A stretch of 64,000 bases of DNA from Aliiroseovarius sp. F20344. Its GTDB lineage: Bacteria; Pseudomonadota; Alphaproteobacteria; Rhodobacterales; Rhodobacteraceae. Below, one piece after another: positions 43,528 through 53,168 of this stretch. Numbering within the stretch: position 1 is the first letter of the stretch; each line of letters starts with the position of its first letter. Below the pieces are notes generated by a model that saw only the letters and a program-made list of their open reading frames with translations, was not told where the DNA came from and did not search any database. The stretch covers positions 560,501-624,500 of the forward strand of contig NZ_JALKBG010000008.1 in NCBI RefSeq assembly GCF_023016155.1, in the 5' to 3' direction. The position numbers were made by a program, and so were the translations under genes.

Positions 43528-44877
43528 ATGCCCCAATCCCGATTGACAGGAAGCCGTATCCGGGAACGTCGCCTTGTTTTGGGGCTGAAACAGGCAAGTC
43601 TGGCCAAGTCTGTGGGGATATCCGCGGCATATCTGAATCTGATCGAGCACAACCGCCGACGCGTTGGTGACGCGCTTCTGGATGTCATCGCACAGGAACT
43701 TAAAACCGACCCATCCGTTCTGGCCGAAGGGGCAGAAGCTGCGCTTTTGGGTGCGCTGAGCGAAGCTGACAAACGTATTCCAGATGCGCAGGCAGAGCTG
43801 GAGAAGTCAGAAGACTTCGCTGGCCGATTTCCCGGTTGGGCGTCACTGGTGATGGCTCAGAACCAGCGCATTCACGAGCTGGAGCAAATGGTTGAAGCGC
43901 TCTCAGACCGTTTGACGCACGACCCCGAACTTGCCGCGTCATTGCACGAGGTGATCTCGGCGGTGACGGCGATCCGGTCGACAGCGGCCATTTTGTCAGG
44001 CGGTGGTGAGGTGGACCAGGAATGGCAGGACAGATTCCTGCGTAACATGCGCGATGAAGGAATGCGTCTGTCCACCGCAGCGCAGGGATTGGTTGAGTTT
44101 TTGGATGCAGGGGCCAGCGAAGACGTTGTGCCCATCGGTCCGTCCGAAGAACTTGCGACATTTCTGGATCAAAATGATCATTACTTCCCTGTGTTGGAGA
44201 ATCCGACCGCGTGGGAAACCGGAGTTCGGGATCAAGCGATCGGGCAGGTGATTGCGGGCGACGATGCCCTGACGTCTAGAGAAGCGCAGGACATGGCGCG
44301 GCAATTTCTGGAACGTTACATCGCGGACGCACAGGCGATGCCGGAAGAGGAATTCAACGCGGCTCGGAATGTCTTGAACTGGGACCCAACGGCGCTTGCG
44401 CAGAAGTTTGGGCAAGCGCTGCCAGCGGTCATGCGGCGGATCGCGTTTTTGCCCACGACGTCTCAAACGGTCAGCGCTGGGGTGGTCAGTTGTGACGGGG
44501 CGGGCGCATTGGAGTTGCGCAGAACGCTTCCCGGTTTTCCTTTGCCCCGCTTTGGTGCCGCGTGCCCGTATTGGCCTTTGTTTCAAGCGCTTTCCCAGCC
44601 GGAACGACCGGTGAGGGCGGTGGTGCGCCATCCGGGCGGGGCGCGCCGCCGCTTTGTCTGCCAAGCAATATGTGTTCAGAAAGATGCACCATCGTTTGAC
44701 CGCCCAGCTGCGTTTGAAGCCTATATGCTGATCCGAGAACTGAATGACACTTTGGACGATGAAGCTTTGGTGCATGCAACGCCAACCGAGGTCGGGTCGT
44801 CTTGCCGTGTGTGCCCTCGCACCGATTGTGCCGCCCGACGTGAGGCGACCATCCTATCGGCAGGCTCTCCCCTCTAA
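43528..44877 (+). CDS. ScfR-family short-chain acyl-CoA transcription regulator (XRE HTH)
   Basis: A 449-residue regulator. An XRE-type HTH at residues 8-65 (LTGSRIRERRLVLGLKQASLAKSVGISAAYLNLIEHNRRRV) is joined to the long DUF2083/ScfR domain ending in GSSCRVCPRTDCAARREATIL, whose Cys cluster is typical of RamB/PccR-like proteins. PccR of Rhodobacter senses propionyl-CoA, RamB controls acetate genes. The closest gene downstream is a response regulator and an SSS-type sensor kinase, which suggests short-chain acid control of that pair. No acetate or propionate enzymes lie beside it. Confidence 0.85.
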   Translation: MPQSRLTGSRIRERRLVLGLKQASLAKSVGISAAYLNLIEHNRRRVGDALLDVIAQELKTDPSVLAEGAEAALLGALSEADKRIPDAQAELEKSEDFAGRFPGWASLVMAQNQRIHELEQMVEALSDRLTHDPELAASLHEVISAVTAIRSTAAILSGGGEVDQEWQDRFLRNMRDEGMRLSTAAQGLVEFLDAGASEDVVPIGPSEELATFLDQNDHYFPVLENPTAWETGVRDQAIGQVIAGDDALTSREAQDMARQFLERYIADAQAMPEEEFNAARNVLNWDPTALAQKFGQALPAVMRRIAFLPTTSQTVSAGVVSCDGAGALELRRTLPGFPLPRFGAACPYWPLFQALSQPERPVRAVVRHPGGARRRFVCQAICVQKDAPSFDRPAAFEAYMLIRELNDTLDDEALVHATPTEVGSSCRVCPRTDCAARREATILSAGSPL

Positions 44878-44994
44878 CAGCGCCATCGCCACCTCCCGTG
44901 ATAGATGTACTTCACGTGTTTCGCTTGATTGAGACCACTTTCTTGGCAATAGTCACAAGAGGTTGCGGCCATGCGCATCCCGGGGGAGGACTTC

Positions 44995-45363
44995 ATGACA
45001 AAACAGGTGCTGGTTATCGAGGATGAACCAAACATCGCCGAGGCCATCAGCTTTATTCTAAGCCGTGAAGGTTGGAAGGTGTCGATCCACTCCAGTGGAA
45101 CAACCGCTGTTCAGGCCGTTCATGATGTATCGCCTGATGTTTTGATTCTGGATGTCATGCTGCCCGGCAAGTCTGGCTATGATATCTTGCAGGATCTGCG
45201 CAGTTCAGATGCAACGCGCGCACTGCCTGTCCTAATGCTGACAGCGCGCGGTCAGAAAACTGACCGGGAGCTGGCACAGCGCTTAGGCGTCAATCGTTTC
45301 ATGACCAAGCCTTTCTCTAACACCGAGATGCTCAGCAATCTGCGCGAGCTGGTCGGGGGCTAA
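44995..45363 (+). CDS. Single-domain response regulator (receiver only)
   Basis: A 122-residue receiver. IEDEPNIAEAI gives the acidic pocket, Asp53 in VLILDVMLPGKSGYD is the phosphoacceptor, LMLTARGQ has the switch Thr and FMTKPFS the conserved Lys. No output domain follows. The start at 44995 has GGGGGAGG just upstream. It is the likely partner of the SSS-type sensor kinase at 45694, separated by one small membrane-protein gene, and would pass the signal on by protein contact. Confidence 0.9.
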   Translation: MTKQVLVIEDEPNIAEAISFILSREGWKVSIHSSGTTAVQAVHDVSPDVLILDVMLPGKSGYDILQDLRSSDATRALPVLMLTARGQKTDRELAQRLGVNRFMTKPFSNTEMLSNLRELVGG

Positions 45364-45382
45364 CTGAAAAGGCGGACCCTGC

Positions 45383-45694
45383 ATGAGAACCCCGCGCGAA
45401 CCTTTATTCCTCGCCCGTCAAAGTTACAGAAAACGCCGGATCGAGGATGCAGCGCGTTTGCTGCCTCTTCTGGGTGTGATCCTCTTTCTGCTGCCGCTTA
45501 TGGTTGGCGGGGAGGTGGGATCAATGCGGTTGGCATATGTGTTTACCGCTTGGTTCCTGTTGATCTTTTCAGCTGGCATTCTGTCATTTTTCCTTGGCCA
45601 GAATCTGGATCAGGATGCATCTGGTGAAGATACGGGGCGGCCGGAAAGCTCAGGTGGAATTGATAAAACCAGCGACGATACAAGGCGCCTCTGA
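45383..45694 (+). CDS. Small two-helix membrane protein, unknown function
   Basis: A 103-residue protein with a basic N-terminus, two hydrophobic helices (LLPLLGVILFLLPLMVGG and LAYVFTAWFLLIFSAGILSFFLG) and an acidic, disordered tail. I do not recognise a domain. It starts 19 bp after the response regulator, and its TGA shares one base with the ATG of the sensor kinase (TGATG), so it is translated with it. An assembly or signalling accessory to the SSS-type kinase is the simplest inference. Confidence 0.7.
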   Translation: MRTPREPLFLARQSYRKRRIEDAARLLPLLGVILFLLPLMVGGEVGSMRLAYVFTAWFLLIFSAGILSFFLGQNLDQDASGEDTGRPESSGGIDKTSDDTRRL

Positions 45695-48429
45695 TGCTGA
45701 CGTTTAACACGCTGGTCGTCGTCTGTTTTTTGTATGTTGTGCTGTTGTTTCTGGTGGCCTTCGGCGCTGACAAGCGCGCACGCCGAAGCAAGGTGCGATT
45801 CCTCAGCACACCCATGATCTATACCCTGTCGCTGTCCGTCTACTGTACGGCATGGACCTTTTATGGGGCCGTTGGATATGCCGCGCGATCCGGGTTGGAA
45901 TTTGTCACCATTTACCTCGGCCCGACGCTGGTCATGATCGGTTGGTGGTGGTTCCTGCGCAAGCTCGTGCGCGTGGGGCGCAGCCAACGGGTCACGTCCA
46001 TCGCGGACCTTGTATCGTCGCGCTATGGAAAGTCGAATCTTCTGGGCGTGCTGGTTACGCTGATCGCTGTGGTGGGCACCACGCCTTACATCGCGCTCCA
46101 GCTGCAATCGGTCACATTGTCATTTGCTGTTTTTGCGCGTGATCGTTCCGCCGGGTGGGCTGTGCCAGACCTTGAACAAACCGCAATTTGGGTTGCGGGT
46201 GGATTGGCCCTGTTCACGATCTTGTTCGGCACGCGGAACCTTGATGTAAACGAACGTCATCACGGCGTTGTCACTGCGATCGCGGTCGAGGCCGTGGTCA
46301 AACTGGTAGCGCTTTTGGCGGTTGGGATCTTCGTTGTTTGGGGGATCGGCGGTGGTCCTCAAGGTATCGCCGCAGCCATGGATCAGGTCATTCAGGATGC
46401 GCCCGAAGGGGCATGGGCAATGCAAGGTGGACGCTGGGTTGGGCTGACGTTCCTATCTGCGGCTGCCTTTTTGACCCTGCCGCGCATGTTTCAGGTTCTT
46501 GTCGTCGAGAACGTGAACGAGCGCCAGCTTGCCATGGCGTCTTGGGCGTTCCCCCTCTACCTCTTTTTGATGAGCCTCTTCGTCATCCCGATCGCTGTCG
46601 TCGGGTTATCGCTGATGCCAGCGGGTGAGAACCCCGATTTGTTTGTTCTGACGCTTCCGCTTTACTTCGAACAGGATGGCCTTGCGATGCTGTCCTTCCT
46701 TGGAGGGTTCAGTTCCGCGACTTCAATGGTGATCGTGGCCTCAATCGCCTTGTCGACGATGGTGTCAAACCATATCATCATGCCGATCTGGCTATCAACA
46801 CGCCTTAGCGGCGCTGCGGAATACGGCGACGCCCGCCAGATCCTTTTGGCAGCTCGCAGATTGTCCATTGGGGCCATTCTGGCGTTGGGCTATTTCTACT
46901 ACCGCCTGTCCGGTGGCGGTGCTGCGTTAGCTGCGATTGGCCTGATCTCATTTGCAGGTGTGGCACAAGTGCTTCCGGCGATGGCGGGCGGATTGTTTTG
47001 GCGCGGTGCATCGCGCAGCGGCGCGGTTGCCGGGCTGGTCACGGGGTTCGCAATTTGGGCCTACACTTTGTTTCTGCCCAGCTTTGGCGAAGCGGGTGTG
47101 ATGAGTGCATCCGTGCTCGCGAATGGCCCTTGGGGGATCGAAGCCCTTCGCCCACAAGCTTTGTTTGGCGTGGATGGGTTGGATCCCGTGGTTCACGCGC
47201 TTTTCTGGTCGTTGATCCTGAATTGCGTTGTGTTCGTTTTCATATCTCTGATGTCCTTCCCCAGCCCGTTGGAGCGCCTTCAGGCTGCGCAATTTGTAAA
47301 TGTGCTTGATCACACAAGCTCTGCGCGTGGGCGAAGCTTCAATGCAGCAACGTCTGAAGACCTGTTGGTGATGGCGCAACAAATCATGGGGGCAGAGCAG
47401 GCTCAGGCTTGGTTCCAATCGCAGGCCGAACAGCAAGGCAAACAAGGTTACCTTCCGGACACAACCCCAGATTTCATCGCGCGCTTAGAGCGTGAGTTGT
47501 CAGGTTTGGTTGGCACAGCAACCGCACATGCGATGATCGCCCAAATTCTGGGGGGGGCGACGGTTTCGGTGGATGATCTTTTGGCTGTGGCGGATGAAAC
47601 GCAACAGATGTTGGAACAGACATCTCTGATGGAAGCCAAGCAGGAAGAGCTCGCAACGACCGCGCGTCAGCTTTCCGATGTGAACGAGAAACTGACACAG
47701 CTGTCGATCCAGAAAGATGCCTTCCTAAGCCAAATTAGCCACGAGCTGCGCACGCCCATGACGTCAATCCGCGCATTCTCGGAAATTCTGCGGGATGGGG
47801 GCGCGGATGATCCCGAAGCGGCCGCGCGGCATGCCTCGATCATTCATGATGAAAGCGTGCGGCTTACGAGGTTGCTGGATGACCTTCTGGACCTTAGCGT
47901 TTTGGAGAATGGTCAGGTGCAGCTCTATCCAAAACGCGAGGCTGTGCGCACTGTCTTGGATCGGGCACTGGCTGCGACCAGTTCTGTGATCGATCAAGAG
48001 AAGGTCCATATTCACAGAAACCGATCAGACGAAGGCATCGCCCTTTATACGGATACGGACCGCTTGGCGCAGGTCTTCATCAACCTGATCTCAAACGCCG
48101 CGAAATACTGCGATGCCAAGGGCAAACGTCTGGCCATTCGGGTGCGGGAGCGCGGCGGAGAGCTGCAAGTGGACTTTGTGGACAATGGCAGCGGCGTGCC
48201 GTTGGAAAGCCAGTCGATGATATTCGAAAAATTCTCGCGCCTATCAGACCAAGCCGCAGCTGGTGGCGCTGGTCTTGGGCTCGCCATTTGTCGCGAGATT
48301 ATGGACAAGCTGGGTGGTTCGATCACTTATCTTCCGGGGCAAAGTGGCGGTGCCTTCCGTGTGACATTGCCAGTGCGGGCAAGATTGCATCAAACCGACA
48401 ATCCACACGCCCAAATCAATCATTTGTAA
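45694..48429 (+). CDS. Sensor histidine kinase fused to a sodium/solute symporter domain
   Basis: A 911-residue protein. Residues ~1-510 form an SSS (solute:sodium symporter) module of about twelve to thirteen helices (FYGAVGYAARSGLEFVTIYLGP, GGFSSATSMVIVASIALSTM). After a linker and coiled coil comes the kinase: H-box FLSQISHELRTPMTSIRAF (His683), N-box FINLISNAAKYC, G1 DFVDNGSGVP and G2 GGAGLGLAI. Relatives CbrA, CrbS and MxtR sense or respond to histidine or acetate. Unlike CrbS it has no PAS-REC tail here; the separate receiver upstream probably takes the phosphate. Acetate or another short acid is a guess supported by the ScfR gene next door. Confidence 0.9.
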   Translation: MLTFNTLVVVCFLYVVLLFLVAFGADKRARRSKVRFLSTPMIYTLSLSVYCTAWTFYGAVGYAARSGLEFVTIYLGPTLVMIGWWWFLRKLVRVGRSQRVTSIADLVSSRYGKSNLLGVLVTLIAVVGTTPYIALQLQSVTLSFAVFARDRSAGWAVPDLEQTAIWVAGGLALFTILFGTRNLDVNERHHGVVTAIAVEAVVKLVALLAVGIFVVWGIGGGPQGIAAAMDQVIQDAPEGAWAMQGGRWVGLTFLSAAAFLTLPRMFQVLVVENVNERQLAMASWAFPLYLFLMSLFVIPIAVVGLSLMPAGENPDLFVLTLPLYFEQDGLAMLSFLGGFSSATSMVIVASIALSTMVSNHIIMPIWLSTRLSGAAEYGDARQILLAARRLSIGAILALGYFYYRLSGGGAALAAIGLISFAGVAQVLPAMAGGLFWRGASRSGAVAGLVTGFAIWAYTLFLPSFGEAGVMSASVLANGPWGIEALRPQALFGVDGLDPVVHALFWSLILNCVVFVFISLMSFPSPLERLQAAQFVNVLDHTSSARGRSFNAATSEDLLVMAQQIMGAEQAQAWFQSQAEQQGKQGYLPDTTPDFIARLERELSGLVGTATAHAMIAQILGGATVSVDDLLAVADETQQMLEQTSLMEAKQEELATTARQLSDVNEKLTQLSIQKDAFLSQISHELRTPMTSIRAFSEILRDGGADDPEAAARHASIIHDESVRLTRLLDDLLDLSVLENGQVQLYPKREAVRTVLDRALAATSSVIDQEKVHIHRNRSDEGIALYTDTDRLAQVFINLISNAAKYCDAKGKRLAIRVRERGGELQVDFVDNGSGVPLESQSMIFEKFSRLSDQAAAGGAGLGLAICREIMDKLGGSITYLPGQSGGAFRVTLPVRARLHQTDNPHAQINHL

Positions 48430-48474
48430 ACCTTGTCGCGGCAATGTCAGAGCGATTGATCGCTTGGAGCGGAC

Positions 48475-49512
48475 ATGGCCGACACAGAAACCATCAGCGT
48501 CCTGCAGCGCAAAGCGGGCGCGCGCCGTGCTACGGCGGAAATAAGCCCCCTGACGGTGACAGGGGCGCTTGGCAATGCGTTACGCCGCGCCGGGCAGGAT
48601 ATAGCAAGTATTGCGGTTTCTGTGGGGGCTGCCGCAGAAGGTACAGCGGTGCTTGAGAGTATTCTTGGCGAGCTTCCAGAGCAGGCGCTTTTGTGCATGG
48701 TTGAAGGACCTGACAGCAGTTTCGGAATGGCGATATTGGACAACCAGCTTACGGCTGGTTTGGTCGAGGCGATGACAGTTGGAAAACTGTCCGCGAATGC
48801 CTCGGCAAACCGCGAACCCACACGCACTGATGCTGCGATATGCGCGGATTATTTAGACCGTACATTGGAATGCTTTGAAACCGAGGCTTCCGACGCAGGT
48901 TTATCCATGGCTGCGCGTGTCTCTGGCTATCGGTATGCTTTGCCGTTCATGGATCCCCAGGTGATTTCTCTGACGCTTGAAAACGTGGTGTATCGCACGT
49001 TCCGTGTTGAGCTGGGATTGGATGGTGACGCAAGGCGGGGCGTTCTAACGTTGATCCTGCCGTTAGAGCCTCCTGCAAAATCCAAACAAGCAGCATCAGG
49101 TGGCGATGGGGCAGAGGTTCAAACGGTAGCGGATGTGGCCCTGACCTGTCAGGCAGAGCTGCGCGCGATACTACATGAGGTGCAGCTGCCGGTGACCGAT
49201 GTGGCTGGTCTTGAGGTCGGCATGGTACTGCCGGTCCCGCTGCAAGCGCTTGGGCAAGTCAGCCTGATGGACACGGATGGGGCTGAAGTCACAACTTGCC
49301 GGTTGGGGCAGGTCAGGGGGCAACGGGCACTGCGCATTGGGCCCGCGATGGCATTTGAAACAGCGGCAGTGCCTAATAGGGATCTCACGGGTTTGACAGC
49401 GATCACATCGGCAGCACCTCAGAATACCGATCCTTTACAAGGCAATGTGCTGGCTCAGCCCGACACTGATCCTGCTGCAACCGCTGATCAGGTGGATATT
49501 CCGGTGGTATAA
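48475..49512 (+). CDS. FliM/FliN-type (SpoA domain) flagellar motor switch protein
   Basis: A 345-residue protein. The central part (GPDSSFGMAILDNQLTAGLVEAMTVGKL) resembles FliM_C-upstream domains, and the region VQLPVTDVAGLEVGMVLPVPLQALGQVSL is a SpoA fold, the C-ring surface of FliM/FliN. I saw no clear CheY-binding N-terminal peptide, which fits a divergent Rhodobacterales FliM. No other flagellar gene is nearby, so the motor locus must be elsewhere. It starts 45 bp after the sensor kinase. Confidence 0.7.
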   Translation: MADTETISVLQRKAGARRATAEISPLTVTGALGNALRRAGQDIASIAVSVGAAAEGTAVLESILGELPEQALLCMVEGPDSSFGMAILDNQLTAGLVEAMTVGKLSANASANREPTRTDAAICADYLDRTLECFETEASDAGLSMAARVSGYRYALPFMDPQVISLTLENVVYRTFRVELGLDGDARRGVLTLILPLEPPAKSKQAASGGDGAEVQTVADVALTCQAELRAILHEVQLPVTDVAGLEVGMVLPVPLQALGQVSLMDTDGAEVTTCRLGQVRGQRALRIGPAMAFETAAVPNRDLTGLTAITSAAPQNTDPLQGNVLAQPDTDPAATADQVDIPVV

Positions 49513-49588
49513 GGTCCGTCCAAAAGCTTGACCTGTATCAATGCAAACCTCCGCATATCGCTTCAAATTTGATCCGAAGGAGAACGCA

Positions 49589-49915
49589 ATGGTTGATGTG
49601 AACAAATATCGCGCCATTCTGAACGCGCGCATGAATGAACTGGACAAACGACTTCACGAGATTGAAGATGAATTGGACAGTCACCAGTCAAAAGACTGGG
49701 AAGAACTGGCCGTGGAACGCGAAGAGGATGAAGTTCTGGAAGGTCTTGGAACCTCGGGACAGACTGAAATCGCGCAGATTAAAGCGGCATTTGCCCGAAT
49801 GGATGAGGGCGAGTTTGGGTATTGCGTCGAGTGTGGGAATGAGATTTCGCCCGAACGCCTTAATGTACTGCCTCATACACCATTCTGTCGCGACTGCGCG
49901 GCCAAGCATGCATGA
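49589..49915 (+). CDS. TraR/DksA family zinc-finger protein
   Basis: A 108-residue protein: an N-terminal coiled coil (YRAILNARMNELDKRLHEIEDEL) and the C-terminal C4 zinc finger GYCVECGNEISPERL and TPFCRDCAAKH (Cys79, Cys82, Cys100, Cys103). It is shorter than E. coli DksA (151 residues) and lacks the DxxDxA tip, so it may be a partial or modified DksA function at RNA polymerase. The ATG at 49589 has AAGGAG before it. Confidence 0.9.
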   Translation: MVDVNKYRAILNARMNELDKRLHEIEDELDSHQSKDWEELAVEREEDEVLEGLGTSGQTEIAQIKAAFARMDEGEFGYCVECGNEISPERLNVLPHTPFCRDCAAKHA

Positions 49916-50002
49916 CGGATTGTCGCTGCAGGGCGACCTGCTGCGACACCCCACTACGTAGATTGGGTGCAAACCCATTCGATGAAATGAAGGGAGGACG
50001 CT

Positions 50003-50215
50003 ATGGCGTTTGAAGAGCTTAAGGCCTCGATCAGTATGATCTTGGATGAGATTGCGAAGCGGCCAGAAGATCGGCACGTCTTGCAAGAACAGCTGCGCGA
50101 AAAGATTGCAGAGCTGGACAAGCTTGGTCTGCCGGTGCCGGAAGACATTCGGCGCTTTGAAGACAAGTTGGAAGACGACGACGCGGACGATCTGTTCGAC
50201 AATATGCCTGTTTGA
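50003..50215 (+). CDS. Conserved short acidic protein, unknown
   Basis: A 70-residue protein, mostly one long amphipathic helix (EELKASISMILDEIAKRPEDRHVLQEQLREKIAELDKLGLPVP) with an acidic tail. GGGAGGACGCT precedes the ATG. No known domain is recognised. Good codon use and ribosome site favour a real gene. Confidence 0.65.
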   Translation: MAFEELKASISMILDEIAKRPEDRHVLQEQLREKIAELDKLGLPVPEDIRRFEDKLEDDDADDLFDNMPV

Positions 50216-50345
50216 TCACCGGTTATATGGCACACAAGTGGCAAAACCGACCAAATGGTCGGGAAAGTTTTGCAAATGACGCCAAGAGGCATTGACAACG
50301 CCACCCTTGATCTGGCCCTTGAAGGGAACTGATCACGGAGGAACC

Positions 50346-52430
50346 ATGTCCGAACTTGTCGCACTTCGCATCGAAAACAATATTGCAGTCATCACGATCA
50401 ATAATCCGCCGGTCAATGCACTGAGCCACGGGGTGCGTGTTGGGCTGTCGGACAAGATCCAAGCCGCGATTGCTGATGACGCGGTTCAGGCCATTGTGCT
50501 AAACGCCAGCGGGCGGACCTTCCCCGCGGGTGCGGATGTCAGTGAATTCGGTCGGCCGCGGGAAACTCCGATCCTTTCGCAGATATGTGACCTGCTTGAG
50601 ACAAGTCCGAAACCCACAATTGCCGCGGTACATGGCAACGCATTGGGGGGGGGATTTGAACTGGCTCTGGCCTGCCATTACCGTGTTGTCCTGCGCAGTG
50701 CCAAGGTGGGGCTGCCAGAAGTAAAACTGGGCGTCTTGCCGGGCGGCGGTGGGACACAGCGTGTTCCCCGGATCGTCGGTGCCGAAGCAGCCCTTGAATT
50801 GATGCTGAGCGGCAAACTCATTTCCGCAAAGCACGCGCACGATCTTGGATTGATTGACAAAATCGCGGACGAAGACGTGGATCAGGCCGCGATGTCCATG
50901 GCCACAGATGTGATCGCAGCGGGGGCAAAAACGGTTCCAACGCGTGATCGGATAGAAGGGTTTCAGGACGCTGTTGGTTTCGCCAATGCCGTCGCCAAAC
51001 AACGTGAAAATAAGAAAAACGATCCGCAGCCCTCGGTCGCAAAGATCATCGACTGCGTTGAAGCCGCGCAAATCCTGCCCTTTGAAGCAGGCATCGCAAT
51101 GGAGCGCGCTGCGTTTGACGAATGTGAAACTGGCCCTGAAGCGACAGCCATGCGCCACGCCTTCTTTGCTGAACGGCGTGCCGCCAAAGTTCCCGAACTG
51201 AAGGGTGCGAAACTGCGCAAGATCGATACAATTGGTGTGGTCGGCGCAGGCACGATGGGGGCGGGAATTGCAATCTCTTGCCTAGATGCAGGTTTCCCCG
51301 TTGTTCTGGTTGAACGCGATCAGGACGGGTTGGAACGCGGTGTCGAACGTATCGTCGCCAATTATGACAAGTCCGTCGCGAAAAAGCGTATCGACGCAGC
51401 AACGGGGGAAGAGCGTCTGTCGCGCCTAACCGGCACCACCGACATGCAGGACCTTTCCAAGGTCGACCTGATCATCGAAGCCGTGTTTGAAGACGAGGAT
51501 GTGAAACGCAACGTGTTCGCCCAGTTGGATGCGGTTATGAAGCCGGGCGGGATTCTGGCGACCAACACCTCGTATCTGGATATTGATGCACTGGCCGCCA
51601 CGATCTCGCGTCCTCAGGATGTGGTGGGTTATCACTTCTTTTCGCCCGCTCACATCATGAAGTTGCTAGAAATTGTTGTTGGAGAGAAAACCGATCCCAA
51701 CGTGGTCGCAACGGGCTTCAAACTTGCCAAGAAACTGCGCAAAGTTCCCGTGCGGGCCGGGGTGGCTGACGGGTTCATCGGCAATCGCGTTTTGGCAGCC
51801 TATCGCCTGGCTGCGGATTTCATGCTTGAGGATGGAGCAAGCCCGGCACAGATTGACGCGGCGATGCGCGCCTATGGGTTCCCAATCGGACCTTACCAAG
51901 TTCTGGATATGGCGGGGCTGGATATCTCGTGGGCACGGCGTAAACGGCTTGCAGCAACGCGTGCGCCCGAGGATCGCTATGTCACGATTGGAGACAAGAT
52001 TTGCGAACAGGGCTGGTTCGGGCAAAAGACGGGCAGGGGGTATTACATCCATGATCAAGATGGTGGACCCGTTGAAAACCCGGACGTTCTGGCCATCATC
52101 CAAGAAGAACGCAAGCTGCTTGGCATCACTCCCCGCAGCTTCTCGGCCAAGGAAATCCAAGACCGCTGCCTGTTTGCCATGGCAAACGAGGGCGCGCGCC
52201 TGGTGTCGGAAGGGGTGGCTTTGCGCCCATCTGACGTGGATGTTGTGCTTCTGTATGGCTACGGTTTTCCGCGCTATCGCGGTGGCCCGATGATGGCGGC
52301 AGATCAGGTTGGGCTGCTAACTGTTAAGAACGCGCTGTTGTCGTGGAAAGCGGAAGAGCCGCGATTCTGGGAGCCAAGCCCCATGTTTGATGAGCTGATC
52401 AAAAATGGGCGAAAATTCAGCGATTTATGA
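50346..52430 (+). CDS. Enoyl-CoA hydratase/3-hydroxyacyl-CoA dehydrogenase (FadJ/FadB-like)
   Basis: A 694-residue bifunctional enzyme. The N-terminal crotonase domain (IENNIAVITINNPPVNALSHG, then GNALGGGFELALACHYRV, with the acidic Glu pair further on) hydrates enoyl-CoA. The Rossmann motif IGVVGAGTMGAGIAISCLDAG near residue 295 starts the dehydrogenase, with NTSYLDIDALA, VGYHFFSPAH (catalytic His) and a C-terminal domain IGPYQVLDMAGLD. It carries out two steps of beta-oxidation in the cytoplasm. The ATG at 50346 follows CACGGAGG. No thiolase or acyl-CoA dehydrogenase is adjacent. Confidence 0.95.
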   Translation: MSELVALRIENNIAVITINNPPVNALSHGVRVGLSDKIQAAIADDAVQAIVLNASGRTFPAGADVSEFGRPRETPILSQICDLLETSPKPTIAAVHGNALGGGFELALACHYRVVLRSAKVGLPEVKLGVLPGGGGTQRVPRIVGAEAALELMLSGKLISAKHAHDLGLIDKIADEDVDQAAMSMATDVIAAGAKTVPTRDRIEGFQDAVGFANAVAKQRENKKNDPQPSVAKIIDCVEAAQILPFEAGIAMERAAFDECETGPEATAMRHAFFAERRAAKVPELKGAKLRKIDTIGVVGAGTMGAGIAISCLDAGFPVVLVERDQDGLERGVERIVANYDKSVAKKRIDAATGEERLSRLTGTTDMQDLSKVDLIIEAVFEDEDVKRNVFAQLDAVMKPGGILATNTSYLDIDALAATISRPQDVVGYHFFSPAHIMKLLEIVVGEKTDPNVVATGFKLAKKLRKVPVRAGVADGFIGNRVLAAYRLAADFMLEDGASPAQIDAAMRAYGFPIGPYQVLDMAGLDISWARRKRLAATRAPEDRYVTIGDKICEQGWFGQKTGRGYYIHDQDGGPVENPDVLAIIQEERKLLGITPRSFSAKEIQDRCLFAMANEGARLVSEGVALRPSDVDVVLLYGYGFPRYRGGPMMAADQVGLLTVKNALLSWKAEEPRFWEPSPMFDELIKNGRKFSDL

Positions 52431-52478
52431 GCTGAAGTTCTGGGTTGAGGCGAGGGGATAAACAAGCCCTTTGCCAAT

Positions 52479-52694
52479 TTAACCCAGCGATACTCCCACG
52501 ATCACACACATCAGGCCAAGCACCGACAGGCCAAGTGCGCCCATGTTTAGCGCCATTGCCTTTTGAATTCGGGCGCGCAGCTCGGCGTCGTCAAGCCCTT
52601 CGCGCTTCGCTTTCATAACCTTGAGCGCACTGGCCACCAGTCCGATCAGGCCAAGGCCGGACATGATTGCCCCAATGATAATCAGCCACTCCAT
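52479..52694 (-). CDS. Small two-helix membrane protein, unknown
   Basis: A 71-residue protein with two hydrophobic helices (LIIIGAIMSGLGLIGLVASALKVM and MGALGLSVLGLMCVIVGVSLG) joined by a charged loop containing GLDDAELRARIQKAMAL. GGAG lies just before the ATG at 52694. No family recognised. It is convergent with the FadJ-like gene. Confidence 0.7.
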   Translation of the reverse strand: MEWLIIIGAIMSGLGLIGLVASALKVMKAKREGLDDAELRARIQKAMALNMGALGLSVLGLMCVIVGVSLG

Positions 52695-52885
52695 GGCGGT
52701 CTCCTATTCCGGTTTGTCTGCGCCTACAGCGCGCAATGACGCTTCGCAAGCCCCGAGAGGTCTTGAAGGCTGGTATCTGTCAGGCTAAATCGGATTGCAA
52801 CAATGCCTGTCACGAAATGCTGCAGATACGCAGTTGATGCCACATCTCGTGGTGAACCGCAGGCGATCACAGGCAAGAGGGCCCA
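52695..52885. other. 190-bp intergenic region upstream of gapR
   Basis: This stretch separates the small membrane protein and gapR, which point away from each other. It must hold their promoters, but I see no clear boxes, repeats or structured RNA. A minus-strand open frame of about 90 codons spans it and runs into gapR in the wrong strand; it has no recognisable domain and is not supported. Confidence 0.4.
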
Positions 52886-53143
52886 ATGGACGATCATCAG
52901 ACCCAAAGCAGCTACCGCGTCACAGCCGACGAGTTGCGCCAGTTTATCGAACGCATTGAACGTCTCGAGATGGAGAAAAAAGACATCGCGGATCAACAGA
53001 AAGAAGTCATGGCTGAAGCGAAAGGTCGCGGATATGACACGAAAGTCATGCGCAAAGTTATTGCTCTTCGCAAACGGGACGCCAATGACATCGCTGAAGA
53101 AGAAGCCGTACTTGAAATGTATAAAGAAGCGCTGGGCATGTAA
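52886..53143 (+). CDS. gapR: Nucleoid-associated protein GapR (DUF2312)
   Basis: An 85-residue helical protein. [56 protein letters not shown] is the full DUF2312 pattern. GapR forms a clamp on over-twisted DNA ahead of replication and transcription forks and stimulates type II topoisomerases in Caulobacter. It is essentially confined to alphaproteobacteria and some of their phages. A strong bidirectional-type terminator follows. Confidence 0.95.
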   Translation: MDDHQTQSSYRVTADELRQFIERIERLEMEKKDIADQQKEVMAEAKGRGYDTKVMRKVIALRKRDANDIAEEEAVLEMYKEALGM

Positions 53144-53168
53144 GTCTGCCCGAAAGTTTCTAAAAAAC

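Noticed and set aside
52724-52996. Minus-strand open frame of about 90 codons upstream of gapR
   Set aside because: It overlaps gapR on the other strand, spans the only promoter space for gapR and shows no recognisable motif.
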